A stretch of 64,000 nt of DNA from NCBI RefSeq assembly GCF_010692745.1, contig NZ_JAAHTB010000008.1, positions 62,001 through 126,000 of the forward strand, written 5' to 3'. The notes beneath the pieces were generated by a model. The model had not been told where the DNA came from. It saw nothing but the letters and a program-made list of their open reading frames with translations, and searched no databases. Both the position numbers and the translations under genes were made by a program. The stretch comes from Methylobacterium sp. BTF04 (lineage in GTDB: Bacteria > Pseudomonadota > Alphaproteobacteria > Rhizobiales > Beijerinckiaceae). Positions 21,514 to 31,532 of the stretch are shown piece after piece; the stretch's first letter is position 1; each line of letters starts with the position of its first letter.

Positions 21514-21837
21514 GTGCGAAACGTCCTGTTCGTCTGCGGCCGCAACCGCCTGCGCAGCCCGACCGCCGAACAGATCTTCTCGAAACGGGCCGACCTGGCC
21601 GTGGCGTCTGCCGGTATCGATCACGACGCCGACGAGGTGCTGAGCACCGAGCATCTCGCCTGGGCGGAGATCGTCTTCGTGATGGAGCGCAAACATCGCG
21701 CGAAACTACAACGCCGACATCGAGCGGCCCTGAACCAAGTCCGCTTGATCTGCCTCGACATTCCGGACGTCTACGATTTCATGGAGCCGGACCTGATCCG
21801 GTTGCTCGAGGCGAAGGTCACGCCGCACCTCAGGTAG
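21514..21837 (+). CDS. Small low-molecular-weight protein-tyrosine-phosphatase-like protein
   Basis: The 107-aa product carries the phosphatase P-loop CGRNRLRS (a CX5R motif) at residues 8-15 and a C-terminal PDVYDFM stretch that can provide the general-acid Asp. It is shorter than classic LMW phosphatases (about 150 aa) and matches a compact predicted-phosphatase group. It uses a GTG start five bases after the cinA-type gene, so it belongs to the ispDF operon. The target is unknown. It converges on the COQ10-like gene with only 14 bases between stops. Confidence 0.78.
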   Translation: MRNVLFVCGRNRLRSPTAEQIFSKRADLAVASAGIDHDADEVLSTEHLAWAEIVFVMERKHRAKLQRRHRAALNQVRLICLDIPDVYDFMEPDLIRLLEAKVTPHLR

Positions 21838-21851
21838 CGGCCGACCGTCTG

Positions 21852-22307
21852 TCAGGCGGCGCCGTAAACCCGCCCGGCGCGCGCCTCAAAGGCGTCGGTG
21901 AACTTGCGGAAGGCGCGGTCGAACATCGAACCCATGAGCAGCCCCAGAGTCCGGCTCTTGAACTCGTAGGTGATGAAGAAATCGATGGTGCAGCCGCCGT
22001 CCGCGCCCTCCTTGAAGAGCCACCGGTTCTCGAGGTGCCGGAACGGTCCGTCGATGTACTCGGCCACGATCTTCATGTTTGCCCGATCGAGGGTGACCCG
22101 GGTGGTGAAACGCTCGCGGATCGCCTTGTAGCCCACGCCCATCTCGGCCACGAGCACCTCGACGCCGTCCTCACCGGTCTGCCGGCGCAGGACGCGCAGG
22201 GACTCGCACAGCGGCAGGAACTCGGGGTAGCGCTCCACGTCGGCGACGAGGTCGTACATCTGCTGCGGTGAATGGCGCACCGCGCGGTCGATCCGGAAAG
22301 ACGGCAT
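21852..22307 (-). CDS. COQ10/RatA-like START-domain protein (coenzyme Q binding)
   Basis: The 151-aa product is a polyketide-cyclase/START-fold protein with the signatures RHSPQQMYDLVADVERYPEFLPLC and FLITYEF-like FFITYEFKSRTLG. Bacterial homologues of mitochondrial COQ10 bind ubiquinone and help respiration; E. coli RatA, a relative, was reported as a ribosome-association toxin. Placement six bases after lipA and near pyruvate dehydrogenase favours a respiratory role. No signal peptide or membrane segment is present. Confidence 0.88.
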   Translation of the reverse strand: MPSFRIDRAVRHSPQQMYDLVADVERYPEFLPLCESLRVLRRQTGEDGVEVLVAEMGVGYKAIRERFTTRVTLDRANMKIVAEYIDGPFRHLENRWLFKEGADGGCTIDFFITYEFKSRTLGLLMGSMFDRAFRKFTDAFEARAGRVYGAA

Positions 22308-22313
22308 GAAGAC

Positions 22314-23285
22314 TCAGGCGTTGGCGGAATGCGCGAGACGGGCGACGCGGGCCGCCTTCAATCGCGAAAAATCCTCGCCGGCATGGTGGGAGGAACGGGT
22401 CAGCGGCGTTGCCGAGACGAGCAGGAAACCCTTGGAATACGCTGTCGTCTCCAGGGACTTGAACTCGTCGGGCGGCATGAAACGCACCACCTCGTGGTGC
22501 TTCTTCGTCGGTTGCAGATACTGTCCGACCGTGAGGAAGTCGACATCTGCCGAACGCAGGTCGTCCATGAGCTGGACCACCTCGTTCCGCTCCTCACCGA
22601 GGCCGACCATGATGCCGGATTTGGTAAAGATCGTCGGATCGAGCTCCTTGACCCGCTGCAGCAGCCGCACCGAATGGAAGTAGCGGGCGCCGGGCCGTAC
22701 GGTGAGGTAGTTGCCCGGTACCGTCTCGAGGTTGTGGTTGAACACATCGGGGCGGGCCGCGACCACCACTTCGAGCGCACCGTCCTTGCGCAGGAAATCG
22801 GGGGTCAGGATCTCGATGGTCGTGGCGGGGCTGCGGGCGCGGATCGCCCGGATGGTCTGGGCGAAATGCTCGGCGCCGCCATCGGCGAGATCGTCGCGAT
22901 CCACCGAGGTGATCACCACGTGGTGCAGTCCGAGCTTGGCCACCGAATCCGCGACGTTGTCGGGCTCGCGCGCATCGAGGCCCTGCGGCAGGCCCGTGCG
23001 CACGTTGCAGAAGGCGCAGGCCCGCGTGCAGGTGTCGCCCATGATCATGAAGGTGGCGTGCTTCTTCTCCCAGCACTCGCCGATATTGGGGCAGCCCGCT
23101 TCCTCGCACACCGTGACGAGACCGTGTTCCTTGACGATGGCACGGGTCTCGGCCCAGCCGGCCGAGCCGGGCGCCTTCACCCGAATCCAGTCGGGCTTGC
23201 GCTGGATCGGCTGATCCGGGCGATGCGCCTTCTCGGGATGCCGCGGCCGCTGGTCGTTTCGGAGAAGGTCGAGGACGACGGCCAT
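22314..23285 (-). CDS. lipA: Lipoyl synthase
   Basis: LipA inserts two sulfurs into octanoyl groups on lipoyl domains using radical SAM chemistry. The 323-aa product has the radical-SAM cluster Cys triad C86, C90 and C93 (CTRACAFC). The auxiliary-cluster Cys are C60, C65 and C71 ([12 protein letters not shown]), and the C-terminal RSS motif (TRSSHHAGE) ligates the auxiliary cluster. The ATG at 23285 gives the usual length; a longer frame reaching 23390 lacks support. It lies with the pyruvate dehydrogenase genes whose E2 and E1-beta products carry the lipoyl domains it modifies. Confidence 0.97.
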   Translation of the reverse strand: MAVVLDLLRNDQRPRHPEKAHRPDQPIQRKPDWIRVKAPGSAGWAETRAIVKEHGLVTVCEEAGCPNIGECWEKKHATFMIMGDTCTRACAFCNVRTGLPQGLDAREPDNVADSVAKLGLHHVVITSVDRDDLADGGAEHFAQTIRAIRARSPATTIEILTPDFLRKDGALEVVVAARPDVFNHNLETVPGNYLTVRPGARYFHSVRLLQRVKELDPTIFTKSGIMVGLGEERNEVVQLMDDLRSADVDFLTVGQYLQPTKKHHEVVRFMPPDEFKSLETTAYSKGFLLVSATPLTRSSHHAGEDFSRLKAARVARLAHSANA

Positions 23286-23398
23286 GCCACACCGCGGAGT
23301 CTGCCCGCGACAGGCGGACAAGGTCCCTTGACGTAAGCCCTCGAACACGAAGCTGCAAACCCACCGCGTTGCGATCGCGCGACACGGCATCCCATTCG

Positions 23399-24595
23399 TC
23401 AGGCGTTGCTGGCCGCTCCCGCCTTCATCGCCGCCGTCGGGGACCGATTGAGGCTGGCGGACAGTTGCGCCTCGAAATCCGACAGGTGTCCGAACCGCGA
23501 AAGCTTGTGAAAATAATCGAAGGACCAGCGCGGGTCTGTCCGCTCGACCTGATCCCGACGCGCATCCCGGTTTGTGTGCCGCGCTGCGGTTTCCCGCAAA
23601 CCGTCGATGAAGGTGTTGAAGCGCTCACGCTCGATGGTCATCAGCCGCAAGGTCGTGGCACGCACGTAGTCGGGCGGAATGGCCCGCGCCTTCATGGCTG
23701 CGACACCGTCCTGCACGGCGCGGGGGTCGTCCGCAACGATGAGGGTCGTGTCCGGATGGAAGAAGGTGTCGCGCCCGCCCTGGCTGCGGGTGGAGACCAC
23801 CGGCAATCCCGCCAGCAGGTACTCGCTGCTCGCGTACATGGCGCCTTCCAGGCGGGAGAGGCACAGACCGACATGGGCGGAGGCCATCGCCGCGTTCACG
23901 CGCAGATGGTCCATCGCGACGACGTCATCGGCGCCGATGTCGTTGAGGATCGTGTGGCCATGCGGCAAGGCGCGAACGAAGCGGTCGAGCTGCGCCCGTT
24001 TCAAGTGCGGCGACCAACTCTTGAACATCTTGGTCACATAGGCGCAGCTCGGCACGAGACGGGCCAATTCGTGCCGCTTGAAGGGCGCGAGCTGGGCATT
24101 GTAGATCGCGTCGCACCGCCGTTCCTGTCCCGGAATCGGATGGTACATCGTCTCGTCGATGAACATGTTCTGCGGGATCAGGTGCACGTCGACCCCGAGC
24201 TTTCGCAGCAACAGCTCCTCGGCCTGGGTATTGGCCATGAGGATGAGCCGCGCGCGGGGATGCGCTCTACGGAAGCGACGATGCTGTGCCGCCAAGGCCA
24301 GGGCGAAGGCGCGGCGTTCGAGGCTCATGGTGATCGGTTGCAGGAAGACCAGCGGTTCGTCGGGAAACCGCGCCGCGAGGTAATGGGCTGCGCCGAACGG
24401 CCAGGGTTGTGGCTGGCAGCAGAAGATCGGTGGATCGAGACTGAGGAACTGCGCCATGATGGGCGTGGCCGGATCCCAATTCCGTGGCGGCCGAATGAAC
24501 AGGCCCCGCAGACCGATCACCTGACTCACGAGCGGGACACTGAACAGGAACGGGTATTGCAGCGTGTGCAGGCCGAGCATGAGCGAAAACCTCAT
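23399..24595 (-). CDS. GT-B fold glycosyltransferase (GT4-like)
   Basis: The 398-aa product shows the C-terminal half of a GT-B glycosyltransferase: the E-x7-E type motif in [23 protein letters not shown], followed by a GGRDTFF loop and a sugar-nucleotide site. The N-terminal half is less typical ([21 protein letters not shown]), with a conserved-looking [13 protein letters not shown] stretch in the middle. The donor and acceptor are unknown; a cell-surface glycan is likely. It interrupts the otherwise metabolic lpdA-lipA neighbourhood, with about 390 bases before lpdA and about 110 to lipA. There are no membrane helices beyond a weakly hydrophobic N-terminus. Confidence 0.75.
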   Translation of the reverse strand: MRFSLMLGLHTLQYPFLFSVPLVSQVIGLRGLFIRPPRNWDPATPIMAQFLSLDPPIFCCQPQPWPFGAAHYLAARFPDEPLVFLQPITMSLERRAFALALAAQHRRFRRAHPRARLILMANTQAEELLLRKLGVDVHLIPQNMFIDETMYHPIPGQERRCDAIYNAQLAPFKRHELARLVPSCAYVTKMFKSWSPHLKRAQLDRFVRALPHGHTILNDIGADDVVAMDHLRVNAAMASAHVGLCLSRLEGAMYASSEYLLAGLPVVSTRSQGGRDTFFHPDTTLIVADDPRAVQDGVAAMKARAIPPDYVRATTLRLMTIERERFNTFIDGLRETAARHTNRDARRDQVERTDPRWSFDYFHKLSRFGHLSDFEAQLSASLNRSPTAAMKAGAASNA

Positions 24596-24990
24596 CGCCG
24601 CCGCCGGGCGTCGAACAGTGCGGCCGAGGCCTCGGGTTTTTACAATTCCGCTGTGTCTTGGCTACGAAAACTTTTCCGGGACGTCTTGTCTCGATCCCTG
24701 TCGATTGGCCCGGGACTGGCTGGCCCGAAAAAGGTTCTGCTTGCCGGACCTCTCCGCACTCTTCGAATGACCGCTTCCGGTTACTGATCGAAGGTCGGAG
24801 GGCGCGAGTCTTTGTTCGCTGTACTCGGTGCTCCGAACGGCGTCGGCGGCCAAAGACGGACTTGGCCCGTGACCAGCAACGATCAGCCCCCCTGAGCGAT
24901 GGCGGCGGAAGGGCCGCTTCGCACGTGGGCCTGAGACGGCCGCCTGCGCTGGGCTCGCAGGCGGCCGAGGTCGTCTGATGTCACCGACGA
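24596..24990. other. Intergenic region between lpdA and the glycosyltransferase gene
   Basis: No convincing gene. It contains an eleven-base perfect stem (listed separately) just after lpdA and must carry the promoter of the glycosyltransferase gene. Its composition is somewhat less GC-rich than the flanking genes. Confidence 0.5.
24938..24966 (-). terminator. Strong hairpin after lpdA, probable terminator
   Basis: Arms GGCCGCCTGCG and CGCAGGCGGCC are perfectly complementary around a seven-base loop, about 25 bases past the lpdA stop. There is no T-run on either strand, so it could instead be an mRNA-stabilising hairpin or work with Rho. Confidence 0.5.
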
Positions 24991-26430
24991 TCAGCTATGG
25001 ATCACCTTGCCATACGCATCGAGCACGCTTTCGTGCATCATCTCGGACAGGGTCGGGTGCGGGAAGACCGTGTGCATCAGGTCCTCCTCGGTGGTCTCGA
25101 GGTTCATGGCGACGACGTAGCCCTGGATCAGCTCGGTCACTTCGGCGCCGACCATGTGGGCACCGAGCAACTGGCCGGTCTTGGCGTCGAACACCGTCTT
25201 GACCATGCCGTCCGGCTCCCCGAGCGCGATGGCCTTGCCGTTGCCCGCGAACGGGAAGCGGCCGACCTTCACGGCGAAACCCTGCTCCTTGGCCTTGGCC
25301 TCGGTGAGCCCGACGCTGGCGATCTGCGGCTGGCAATAGGTACAGCCGGGGATCTTGGCCTTGTCCATGGCGTGGGTGTGCAGGCCCTTGATCGTCTCGA
25401 CGCAGAGGACGCCCTCGTGCTCGGCCTTGTGGGCGAGCATCGGCGGCCCGGCGACGTCGCCGATGGCGTAGACGCCCGGGACGTTGGTGCGCCCCAGCCC
25501 ATCGGTGACGACGATACCGCGATCGATCTTGAGGCCGATCTTTTCCAGCCCGAGATTCTCGATGTTGCCGACGACGCCCACCGCCGAGATCAGCTTTTCC
25601 GCGCTCAATTGCTGCGATTTGCCGTCCGTCGTCTCGATCGTGGCGGTGACGGAGTCGGCCGACTTCTCCACCTTGGTGACCTTCGCGCCGGTCAGGATCT
25701 TGATGCCCTGCTTCTCGAAGCGCTTGCGCGCGAGCCCGGCGATCTCCGCATCCTCGACGGGGAGGATCTGCGGCAGGAGCTCGATCACCGTCACCTCCGC
25801 ACCCATGGTGCGATAGAACGAGGCGAACTCGATACCGATGGCGCCCGAGCCCATCACGAGGAGCGACTTCGGCATGGTCTCGGGGACCATCGCCTCGTAG
25901 TAGGTCCAGATCTGCTTCTTGTCCGGCTCGATGCCCGGAATGGCGCGGGGCCGTGCCCCGGTGGCGATGATGATGTGCTTTGCGCTGTAGGAGCCCGCGG
26001 CGAGCGCGCCCTTGGGGGCCGGCGCGCGACTGGTCTCCTTGACGGTGACCTTGCCGGGCTGGTTGCCCTGGGCTCCGGCCTCGATGGTCGCTTCGCCCCA
26101 GATGACGTCGACCTTGTTCTTCTTCAGCAGCATGCCGACGCCGCCGTTGAGACGGGCCGAGACGCCGCGTGAGCGCTTGACGATGGCGGCCGTGTCAAAG
26201 CCGACCTTCTCCGCCGAGAGGCCGTAATCGCCGGCATGCTGCATGTAGTGGTAGATTTCGGCCGAGCGCAGCAGGGCTTTGGTCGGGATGCAGCCCCAGT
26301 TCAGGCAGATGCCACCGAGATGCTCACGGTCGATCACCGCAGTCTTGAACCCGAGCTGCGCCGCGCGGATCGCCGCTACGTAGCCGCCGGGTCCGGCGCC
26401 GATGATGAGGATGTCATAGGTGTCGGCCAT
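24991..26430 (-). CDS. lpdA: Dihydrolipoyl dehydrogenase (E3)
   Basis: E3 reoxidises the dihydrolipoyl arms of the pyruvate dehydrogenase complex with FAD and NAD. The 479-aa product has the FAD Rossmann motif GAGPGGYVAAIRAAQ, the redox disulfide C42-C47 in GGICLNWGCIPTK, the NAD motif GSGAIGIEFASFY, the second FAD motif VYAIGDVAG, and the C-terminal HPTLSE catalytic His-Glu. It is the last gene of the pdhA-pdhB-pdhC-lpdA run. Full length. Confidence 0.97.
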   Translation of the reverse strand: MADTYDILIIGAGPGGYVAAIRAAQLGFKTAVIDREHLGGICLNWGCIPTKALLRSAEIYHYMQHAGDYGLSAEKVGFDTAAIVKRSRGVSARLNGGVGMLLKKNKVDVIWGEATIEAGAQGNQPGKVTVKETSRAPAPKGALAAGSYSAKHIIIATGARPRAIPGIEPDKKQIWTYYEAMVPETMPKSLLVMGSGAIGIEFASFYRTMGAEVTVIELLPQILPVEDAEIAGLARKRFEKQGIKILTGAKVTKVEKSADSVTATIETTDGKSQQLSAEKLISAVGVVGNIENLGLEKIGLKIDRGIVVTDGLGRTNVPGVYAIGDVAGPPMLAHKAEHEGVLCVETIKGLHTHAMDKAKIPGCTYCQPQIASVGLTEAKAKEQGFAVKVGRFPFAGNGKAIALGEPDGMVKTVFDAKTGQLLGAHMVGAEVTELIQGYVVAMNLETTEEDLMHTVFPHPTLSEMMHESVLDAYGKVIHS

Positions 26431-26444
26431 GGGGCGCTCCTAAT

Positions 26445-26465
26445 CCCCTCCCTTATGGGGAGGGG
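26445..26465. repeat. Short G/C palindrome in the pdhC-lpdA spacer, REP-like
   Basis: Arms CCCCTCCC and GGGGAGGGG face each other around TTAT, followed by TCGGGGGTGAGGG. Elements of this make-up are scattered between genes in many alphaproteobacterial genomes. Only one copy is seen in this window, so the repeat status rests on family knowledge. Confidence 0.45.
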
Positions 26466-26502
26466 TCGGGGGTGAGGGCTAGCGAGGGTGGCGTTACCGA
26501 AG

Positions 26503-27885
26503 TCAGACCAGCATGCCCATCGGGCTCTCGATCAGTGCCTTGAAGGCCGAGATCAGCTCGGCGCCCAGTGCCCCGTCGAGCACCCGGTGATCGCAGGACA
26601 TGGTGGCGGTCATCACCTGGACCACGGCCGGCGCGCCGTCCTTGACCACGACGCGCTTCTCGCCCGCACCCACCGCTAGGATCGAGGATTGCGGCGGGTT
26701 GATCACCGCGGTGAAGTGCTTGATGCCGAACATGCCGAGGTTCGACACGGAGGTGACGCCGCCCTGGTATTCGTCGGGCTTGAGCTTCTTGGCGCGGGCG
26801 CGGGCCGCGAAGTCCTTCATCTCGTTCGAGATGGTGGAGAGGGTCTTCTGGTCGGCCCTACGGATCACCGGGGTGAACAGGCCACCGTCGATCGCGACGG
26901 CGACGCCGACCTCGGCGTTGTTGAAGCGGAGGATTCTATCCTCAGCCCAGACGGCGTTGGCCGCCGGCACCCGCATCAGAGCGAGGCCCATCGCCTTGAT
27001 GACGAAGTCGTTGACCGAGAGCTTGAACAGCGGCTTGCCGTCCTTCGTCGTGCCGGCGCTCTTGTTGAGCTGCTCGCGCAGGGCCATCAGCGCGTCGAGT
27101 TCGCAATCCACAGTGAGGTAGAAGTGCGGCGCCACCTGCATCGCCTCGGTGAGGCGCTTGGCGATGGTCTTGCGCATGCCGTCGAGCGGCACCTCCTCGT
27201 AGGAGCCCTTGGCGTAGAAGCCGCGAACCTGATCGGTGGTGAGGCCGACAGGACCGCTGGCACCGGCGGGGGCGGCTGCCTTCGGCGGCGCTGCGGCGGG
27301 AGTGGACGCGGCTGCGGTCGGCGCCGGCGCGGCCTTGGTTGTGCCGCTGGCCATGGCGGCGCGCACGTCGCGCTCGATGATCCGGCCATGCGGGCCGGAG
27401 CCCGTCACCGCCGAGAGGTCGACGCCCTCCTGGCCGGCGATGCGGCGGGCGAGCGGCGACGCGACGATGCGACCGCCGGTGGCCGGCGCCGATGCCGGTT
27501 TGGCACCTTCCGGGGCCGCATCCACGCGGGCATAGGCCATGGTGCCGCCGCCGGGCGTGGAGTTCTGCGCCGGGGCCTCGGCTTTGGGAGCAGGCGCCGC
27601 AGCACCGCCGGCAGCGGGGGCCTGGATGCTGGCCGGGTCTTCGCCTTCGGTGGCGATGATCGCGATCAGGTCGTTCACCGGCACGTCCGCCGTGCCTTCG
27701 GCGACCAGGATCTTGGCGAGTACGCCCTCGTCGATCGCCTCGACCTCCATCGTTGCCTTGTCGGTCTCGATCTCGGCGAGGACGTCACCGGATTTAACCA
27801 GGTCGCCCTCTTTCTTGAGCCACTTGGCGAGGTTGCCCTTTTCCATCGTCGGCGACAGGGCGGGCATCAGGACGTTGATCGGCAT
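26503..27885 (-). CDS. pdhC: Pyruvate dehydrogenase E2, dihydrolipoamide acetyltransferase
   Basis: E2 is the core of the pyruvate dehydrogenase complex and passes the acetyl group to CoA. The 460-aa product has one N-terminal lipoyl domain with lipoyl-Lys K43 ([10 protein letters not shown]), an Ala/Pro linker, and a peripheral-subunit-binding domain at about 142-180 ([17 protein letters not shown]). A second linker leads to the acetyltransferase domain with the catalytic [14 protein letters not shown] motif near the C-terminus. Its lipoyl domain is very close in DNA and protein to that fused to PdhB. It is full length. Confidence 0.97.
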   Translation of the reverse strand: MPINVLMPALSPTMEKGNLAKWLKKEGDLVKSGDVLAEIETDKATMEVEAIDEGVLAKILVAEGTADVPVNDLIAIIATEGEDPASIQAPAAGGAAAPAPKAEAPAQNSTPGGGTMAYARVDAAPEGAKPASAPATGGRIVASPLARRIAGQEGVDLSAVTGSGPHGRIIERDVRAAMASGTTKAAPAPTAAASTPAAAPPKAAAPAGASGPVGLTTDQVRGFYAKGSYEEVPLDGMRKTIAKRLTEAMQVAPHFYLTVDCELDALMALREQLNKSAGTTKDGKPLFKLSVNDFVIKAMGLALMRVPAANAVWAEDRILRFNNAEVGVAVAIDGGLFTPVIRRADQKTLSTISNEMKDFAARARAKKLKPDEYQGGVTSVSNLGMFGIKHFTAVINPPQSSILAVGAGEKRVVVKDGAPAVVQVMTATMSCDHRVLDGALGAELISAFKALIESPMGMLV

Positions 27886-27931
27886 CGGCGGTTATCCTGA
27901 TCGGAAGCGGGCTGGCGTTGGTCTGGTTCGT

Positions 27932-28225
27932 TCAGTTCAGGGTGTTCGCACCGGAGGACTCATCCGGATCGAATTTCTCGGATTCGAGTCCGGCGCGAAT
28001 GCGCTCGAAGGCGTCCTCCTCCGACATCTCGGTCTCCAGCGCGTAGACGCGGGCCGCCTGTCGGGCGAGATCGATCAGAAGCCGGCCCCAGGTGAAGGGA
28101 TCGTCGAACGAGCGCCGCAGCGCGACGCTCACCGCGCCGTCGACCACGCTGGCCCGGACGACCTCGATGCCACCGTTCTCGACGGCATCGGGTGGGGCGG
28201 AGAGTTCTACGAATTTATCCGTCAT
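27932..28225 (-). CDS. Small conserved protein in the pdh operon, DUF5076-like
   Basis: The 97-aa acidic product has no catalytic motif I can name. It reads as a compact alpha/beta protein with a central FTWGRLLIDLARQAARVYA helix and an acidic C-terminus. I recall a DUF5076 family gene at this place between pdhB and pdhC in other Hyphomicrobiales, and the sequence fits, but I could not verify it. ATG 28225 is preferred because GAGG lies at good spacing; a GTG at 28255 in the same frame has no ribosome site. The role is unknown; the conserved placement suggests a link to the dehydrogenase complex. Confidence 0.72.
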   Translation of the reverse strand: MTDKFVELSAPPDAVENGGIEVVRASVVDGAVSVALRRSFDDPFTWGRLLIDLARQAARVYALETEMSEEDAFERIRAGLESEKFDPDESSGANTLN

Positions 28226-28279
28226 GATCCTCGGCTCCACGTCCCTCGCCGTCACGACGCGGGACGAGCGCTGGGTTTT

Positions 28280-29728
28280 TTAGCGGTAGCAGACGGCTTT
28301 GACCGCCTCGATCACCTCGGCGACGTTGGGCAGCGCGAGCTTTTCGAGGTTGGCGGCATACGGCATCGGGACGTCCTTGCCGGTGACGCGCAGGACCGGG
28401 GCGTCGAGATAGTCGAAGGCATCGACCATCAGGCGGGCCGAGATCTCGGCGCCGATTCCCGATTGCGGGAAGCCTTCCTCCACGGTGACACAGCGACCGG
28501 TCTTCTTCACCGACTCGATGACCGTATCGGTGTCCATCGGGCGCAGGGTGCGCAGGTCGATCACCTCGGCCTCGATGCCCTGCTCGGCAAGCGCCTGCGC
28601 GGCCTTCAGCGCATAGGTCATGCCGATGGAGAACGAGACGATCGTCACATCGGTGCCGGGGCGGTGGATGCGGGCCTTGCCGATGGGCAGCACGAAATCG
28701 TCGAGCTTCGGCACCGGGAAGCTCTGGCCGTAGAGAATTTCGTTCTCGAGGAAGATGATCGGGTTCGGGTCGCGGATCGCCGCCTTGAGCAGGCCCTTGG
28801 CGTCCGACGCCGTGTAGGGCGCGATCACCTTGAGGCCGGGCACGCTGGAGTACCACGACGAGTAATCGTGGCTGTGCTGGGCGCCGACGCGGGCCGCCGC
28901 ACCGTTGGGGCCGCGGAACACGATCGGACAGCCGAGCTGGCCGCCGGACATGTAGAGGGTCTTGGCCGCCGAGTTGATGATGTGGTCGATCGCCTGCATG
29001 GCGAAGTTGAAGGTCATGAACTCGACGATGGGGCGCAGGCCGGTATAGGCGGCACCCACTGCGATACCTGCAAAACCGTGCTCTGTGATCGGTGTATCGA
29101 CCACGCGGCGCGCACCGAATTCCTGCAGCAGACCTTGGGTGATCTTGTAGGCGCCCTGGTATTCGGCGACCTCCTCGCCGATCACGAAGACGGAGTCCTC
29201 GCGGCGCATCTCCTCGGCCATGGCGTCGCGAAGCGCCTCGCGCACGGTGGTGGTGACCATCTCGGTCCCTTCCGGGAACTCGGCCATCACCGGGGCCGGC
29301 GTCTTGTTGGTGATCACCGCCGGGCTCGCCGGCGCATTGGCCTTGTCGTCGCCGGTCTTGGCGGTCGCGGCCGGCGCCGAGGCATGCCCTTCCGCCTGCA
29401 TCGTCGGGGTCGGGGCGGGCTGGCCAACGGAATCGGCGCCGTCGGCCTTCTTGCCACCACCTGCCGCCGCCGCGGCGACGTCTTCGCCGTCCGCCGCGAT
29501 GATCGCGATCGGGGTGTTGACCTTCACCCCCTCGGTGCCCTCGGCGATGAGGATTTTGGCGAGTACGCCCTCGTCGATGGCCTCGACCTCCATCGTCGCC
29601 TTGTCGGTCTCGATCTCGGCGAGGACGTCGCCGGATTTCACCGGGTCGCCCTCTTTCTTGAGCCATTTGGCGAGCTTCCCCTCTTCCATGGTCGGAGAGA
29701 GGGCGGGCATCAGGATGTCGGTCGCCAT
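28280..29728 (-). CDS. pdhB: Pyruvate dehydrogenase E1 beta subunit with fused lipoyl domain
   Basis: The 482-aa product begins with a complete lipoyl domain (lipoyl-Lys K43 in [10 protein letters not shown]), then an Ala-rich linker to about residue 150, then the E1-beta transketolase-like domain ([40 protein letters not shown]). Fusion of a lipoyl domain to E1-beta is known in alphaproteobacteria and provides an extra swinging arm. The ATG at 29728 starts exactly at the lipoyl domain; a frame running to 29845 has no support. Confidence 0.97.
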   Translation of the reverse strand: MATDILMPALSPTMEEGKLAKWLKKEGDPVKSGDVLAEIETDKATMEVEAIDEGVLAKILIAEGTEGVKVNTPIAIIAADGEDVAAAAAGGGKKADGADSVGQPAPTPTMQAEGHASAPAATAKTGDDKANAPASPAVITNKTPAPVMAEFPEGTEMVTTTVREALRDAMAEEMRREDSVFVIGEEVAEYQGAYKITQGLLQEFGARRVVDTPITEHGFAGIAVGAAYTGLRPIVEFMTFNFAMQAIDHIINSAAKTLYMSGGQLGCPIVFRGPNGAAARVGAQHSHDYSSWYSSVPGLKVIAPYTASDAKGLLKAAIRDPNPIIFLENEILYGQSFPVPKLDDFVLPIGKARIHRPGTDVTIVSFSIGMTYALKAAQALAEQGIEAEVIDLRTLRPMDTDTVIESVKKTGRCVTVEEGFPQSGIGAEISARLMVDAFDYLDAPVLRVTGKDVPMPYAANLEKLALPNVAEVIEAVKAVCYR

Positions 29729-29875
29729 GAGGTACTCGTCGTCGATCGAGGATGAAGCGGGCGGCCCTGGAGCCGTTTCCGTGAGAACGGAATCGGCTGC
29801 CTGTCTTGAGCGTCGGCGCGTTATCGTCCCGTCAGCCGGGTCCATCCAACGCCACGACGCGGTCGAGAACGCGGC

Positions 29876-30964
29876 TCAGCCGCGCGCCTCCAGAAGGATG
29901 TCGGTCCAGAGCTCGGCGGGATCCGGCTCGGGATCGTGGGTGGCGAATTCGGCCGCGTCGCTCACCGCCTCGCGGACCTTCGCATCGGTGGCCTTCAGGT
30001 CGGCCTCGGGCACGCCGTGCTCCTCGATCAGGCGCTTGCGCACCATCTCGATCGGGTCGTGCTCGTCGCGCATCTTCGAGACTTCGTCCTTGGTCCGGTA
30101 TTTCGCCGGATCGGACATCGAGTGGCCACGATAGCGGTAGGTCTGCATCTCGAGGATGTAGGGGCCTTCGCCGGAGCGGGCATGTTCGATGGCGCGGGAC
30201 GCGGCCTCGCGCACCGTGCGCACGTCCATCCCGTCCACCTGCTCGCCGGGAATACCGAAGGAGATGCCGCGACGGGAGAAATCGGTCTGCGCCGAGGCGC
30301 GGGCCACGGACGTGCCCATGGCGTAGCGGTTGTTCTCGATGACGTAGACCACCGGCAGCTTCCACAGCTGCGCCATGTTGAAGCTCTCGTAGACCTGGCC
30401 CTGATTGGCAGCGCCGTCGCCCATATAGGTCAGGCTGACGTGGCCGTTCTTCTTGTAGGCATCGGCAAAGCCGAGGCCGGTGCCGAGCGAAACCTGTGCA
30501 CCGACGATACCGTGGCCGCCGAAGAACTGCTTCTCGCGGCTGAACATGTGCATCGAGCCACCCTTGCCGCGGCTGTAGCCGCCGCGACGTCCGGTGAGCT
30601 CGGCCATCACGCCCTTCGGGTCCATGCCGCAGGCGAGCATGTGGCCGTGGTCGCGATATCCGGTGATGACCTGATCGCCCTCGATGGACGCCATCTGCAT
30701 CCCGATGACGACGGCTTCCTGGCCGATGTAGAGATGGCAGAAGCCACCGATCAGCCCCATGCCGTAGAGCTGCCCCGCCTTCTCCTCGAAGCGGCGGATC
30801 AGCAGCATCTCGTGGTAGGCGTGGAGCTCTTCCTCGCGGGTGAATTTCGGCGCGGGCTCGTGGGCCACTGCGCTGCCGGTCGCGGGAATCGTCGGATCGA
30901 CGTCAGCGTGATCGGACTTGATCTGATCAGCTTTAGCCTGACCCGCTTCGTTGGCGGCATCCAT
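29876..30964 (-). CDS. pdhA: Pyruvate dehydrogenase E1 alpha subunit
   Basis: E1-alpha binds thiamine diphosphate and decarboxylates pyruvate with PdhB. The 362-aa product has the cofactor motif GDGAANQGQVYESFNMA ending in VIENN, the regulatory-loop-like region YRYRGHSMSDPAKYR and RFEEKAGQLYGMG near the start. It is the first gene of the pdh operon. A stretch of about 50 residues before the conserved domain is Ala/Asp-rich and probably disordered. Confidence 0.97.
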   Translation of the reverse strand: MDAANEAGQAKADQIKSDHADVDPTIPATGSAVAHEPAPKFTREEELHAYHEMLLIRRFEEKAGQLYGMGLIGGFCHLYIGQEAVVIGMQMASIEGDQVITGYRDHGHMLACGMDPKGVMAELTGRRGGYSRGKGGSMHMFSREKQFFGGHGIVGAQVSLGTGLGFADAYKKNGHVSLTYMGDGAANQGQVYESFNMAQLWKLPVVYVIENNRYAMGTSVARASAQTDFSRRGISFGIPGEQVDGMDVRTVREAASRAIEHARSGEGPYILEMQTYRYRGHSMSDPAKYRTKDEVSKMRDEHDPIEMVRKRLIEEHGVPEADLKATDAKVREAVSDAAEFATHDPEPDPAELWTDILLEARG

Positions 30965-31133
30965 CGGCGCTCTCCCGGAACGTCTCTTCTGCCACCGTTT
31001 CTAAGGCACGCATTTTGGGAAAGCGAGGCCGCCCCGTCGACAGATCGCCCGAGTTGTCAGTGATGACGAGGGCGCGTCGGAGATTGAAATCGGTGCGTAA
31101 AGCGTCGGTGCTGCGGCCGTGCAGGGACTGCCT

Positions 31134-31445
31134 TCAGGGGGTGATGATGACCACGTCGTTGGCGTGCACCCGGCCGAGAACGACGCGGGCGCGTTCCTCG
31201 AGCAGGTCGCGATCGATCTGGTCGCTGCGCAGCAGGGCCACGCGGTGCTCCCAGGTGGCACGGTCCGCCTTGGCGGCGGTGAGCTCCTGGTTGAGCCCGT
31301 AGGCCTGGATCTTGAGCGCGCGCTTGGCTTCGAGGCCGCGGTTTCCGCTCTCGGCCTGATGCACGAAATAGCCGACGACGAGGCCCGACACGGCGTAGAG
31401 GCCGAGCGGCATCAGGACGGAACGGACGCGGCGACGGATGACCAT
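31134..31445 (-). CDS. FtsB/DivIC-like septum formation initiator
   Basis: The 103-aa product has a basic N-terminus, one membrane segment at about residues 10-28 (VLMPLGLYAVSGLVVGYFV) and a heptad-rich coiled coil at about 35-75. It closes with a conserved-looking ERARVVLGRVHANDVVI. This is the architecture of FtsB, which links FtsL and FtsQ in the divisome. In related genomes such a gene lies just upstream of pdhA, as here. The ATG at 31445 fits; the long upstream extension of the frame covers the LysR and MntR genes on the other strand and is not real. Confidence 0.88.
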   Translation of the reverse strand: MVIRRRVRSVLMPLGLYAVSGLVVGYFVHQAESGNRGLEAKRALKIQAYGLNQELTAAKADRATWEHRVALLRSDQIDRDLLEERARVVLGRVHANDVVIITP

Positions 31446-31532
31446 GGCGGCACCATCGCGCCGCAGGGTTAAGGAAATCTTATCCAGGCCTTTGCGCCTT
31501 GCCACACGGCTCAGGCCGGGTAGGTCTCGTTG

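Noticed and set aside
27539-29755. Plus-strand 738-codon frame opposite pdhC and pdhB, with an internal near-repeat
   Set aside because: The repeat only reflects the two similar lipoyl domains read in antisense.
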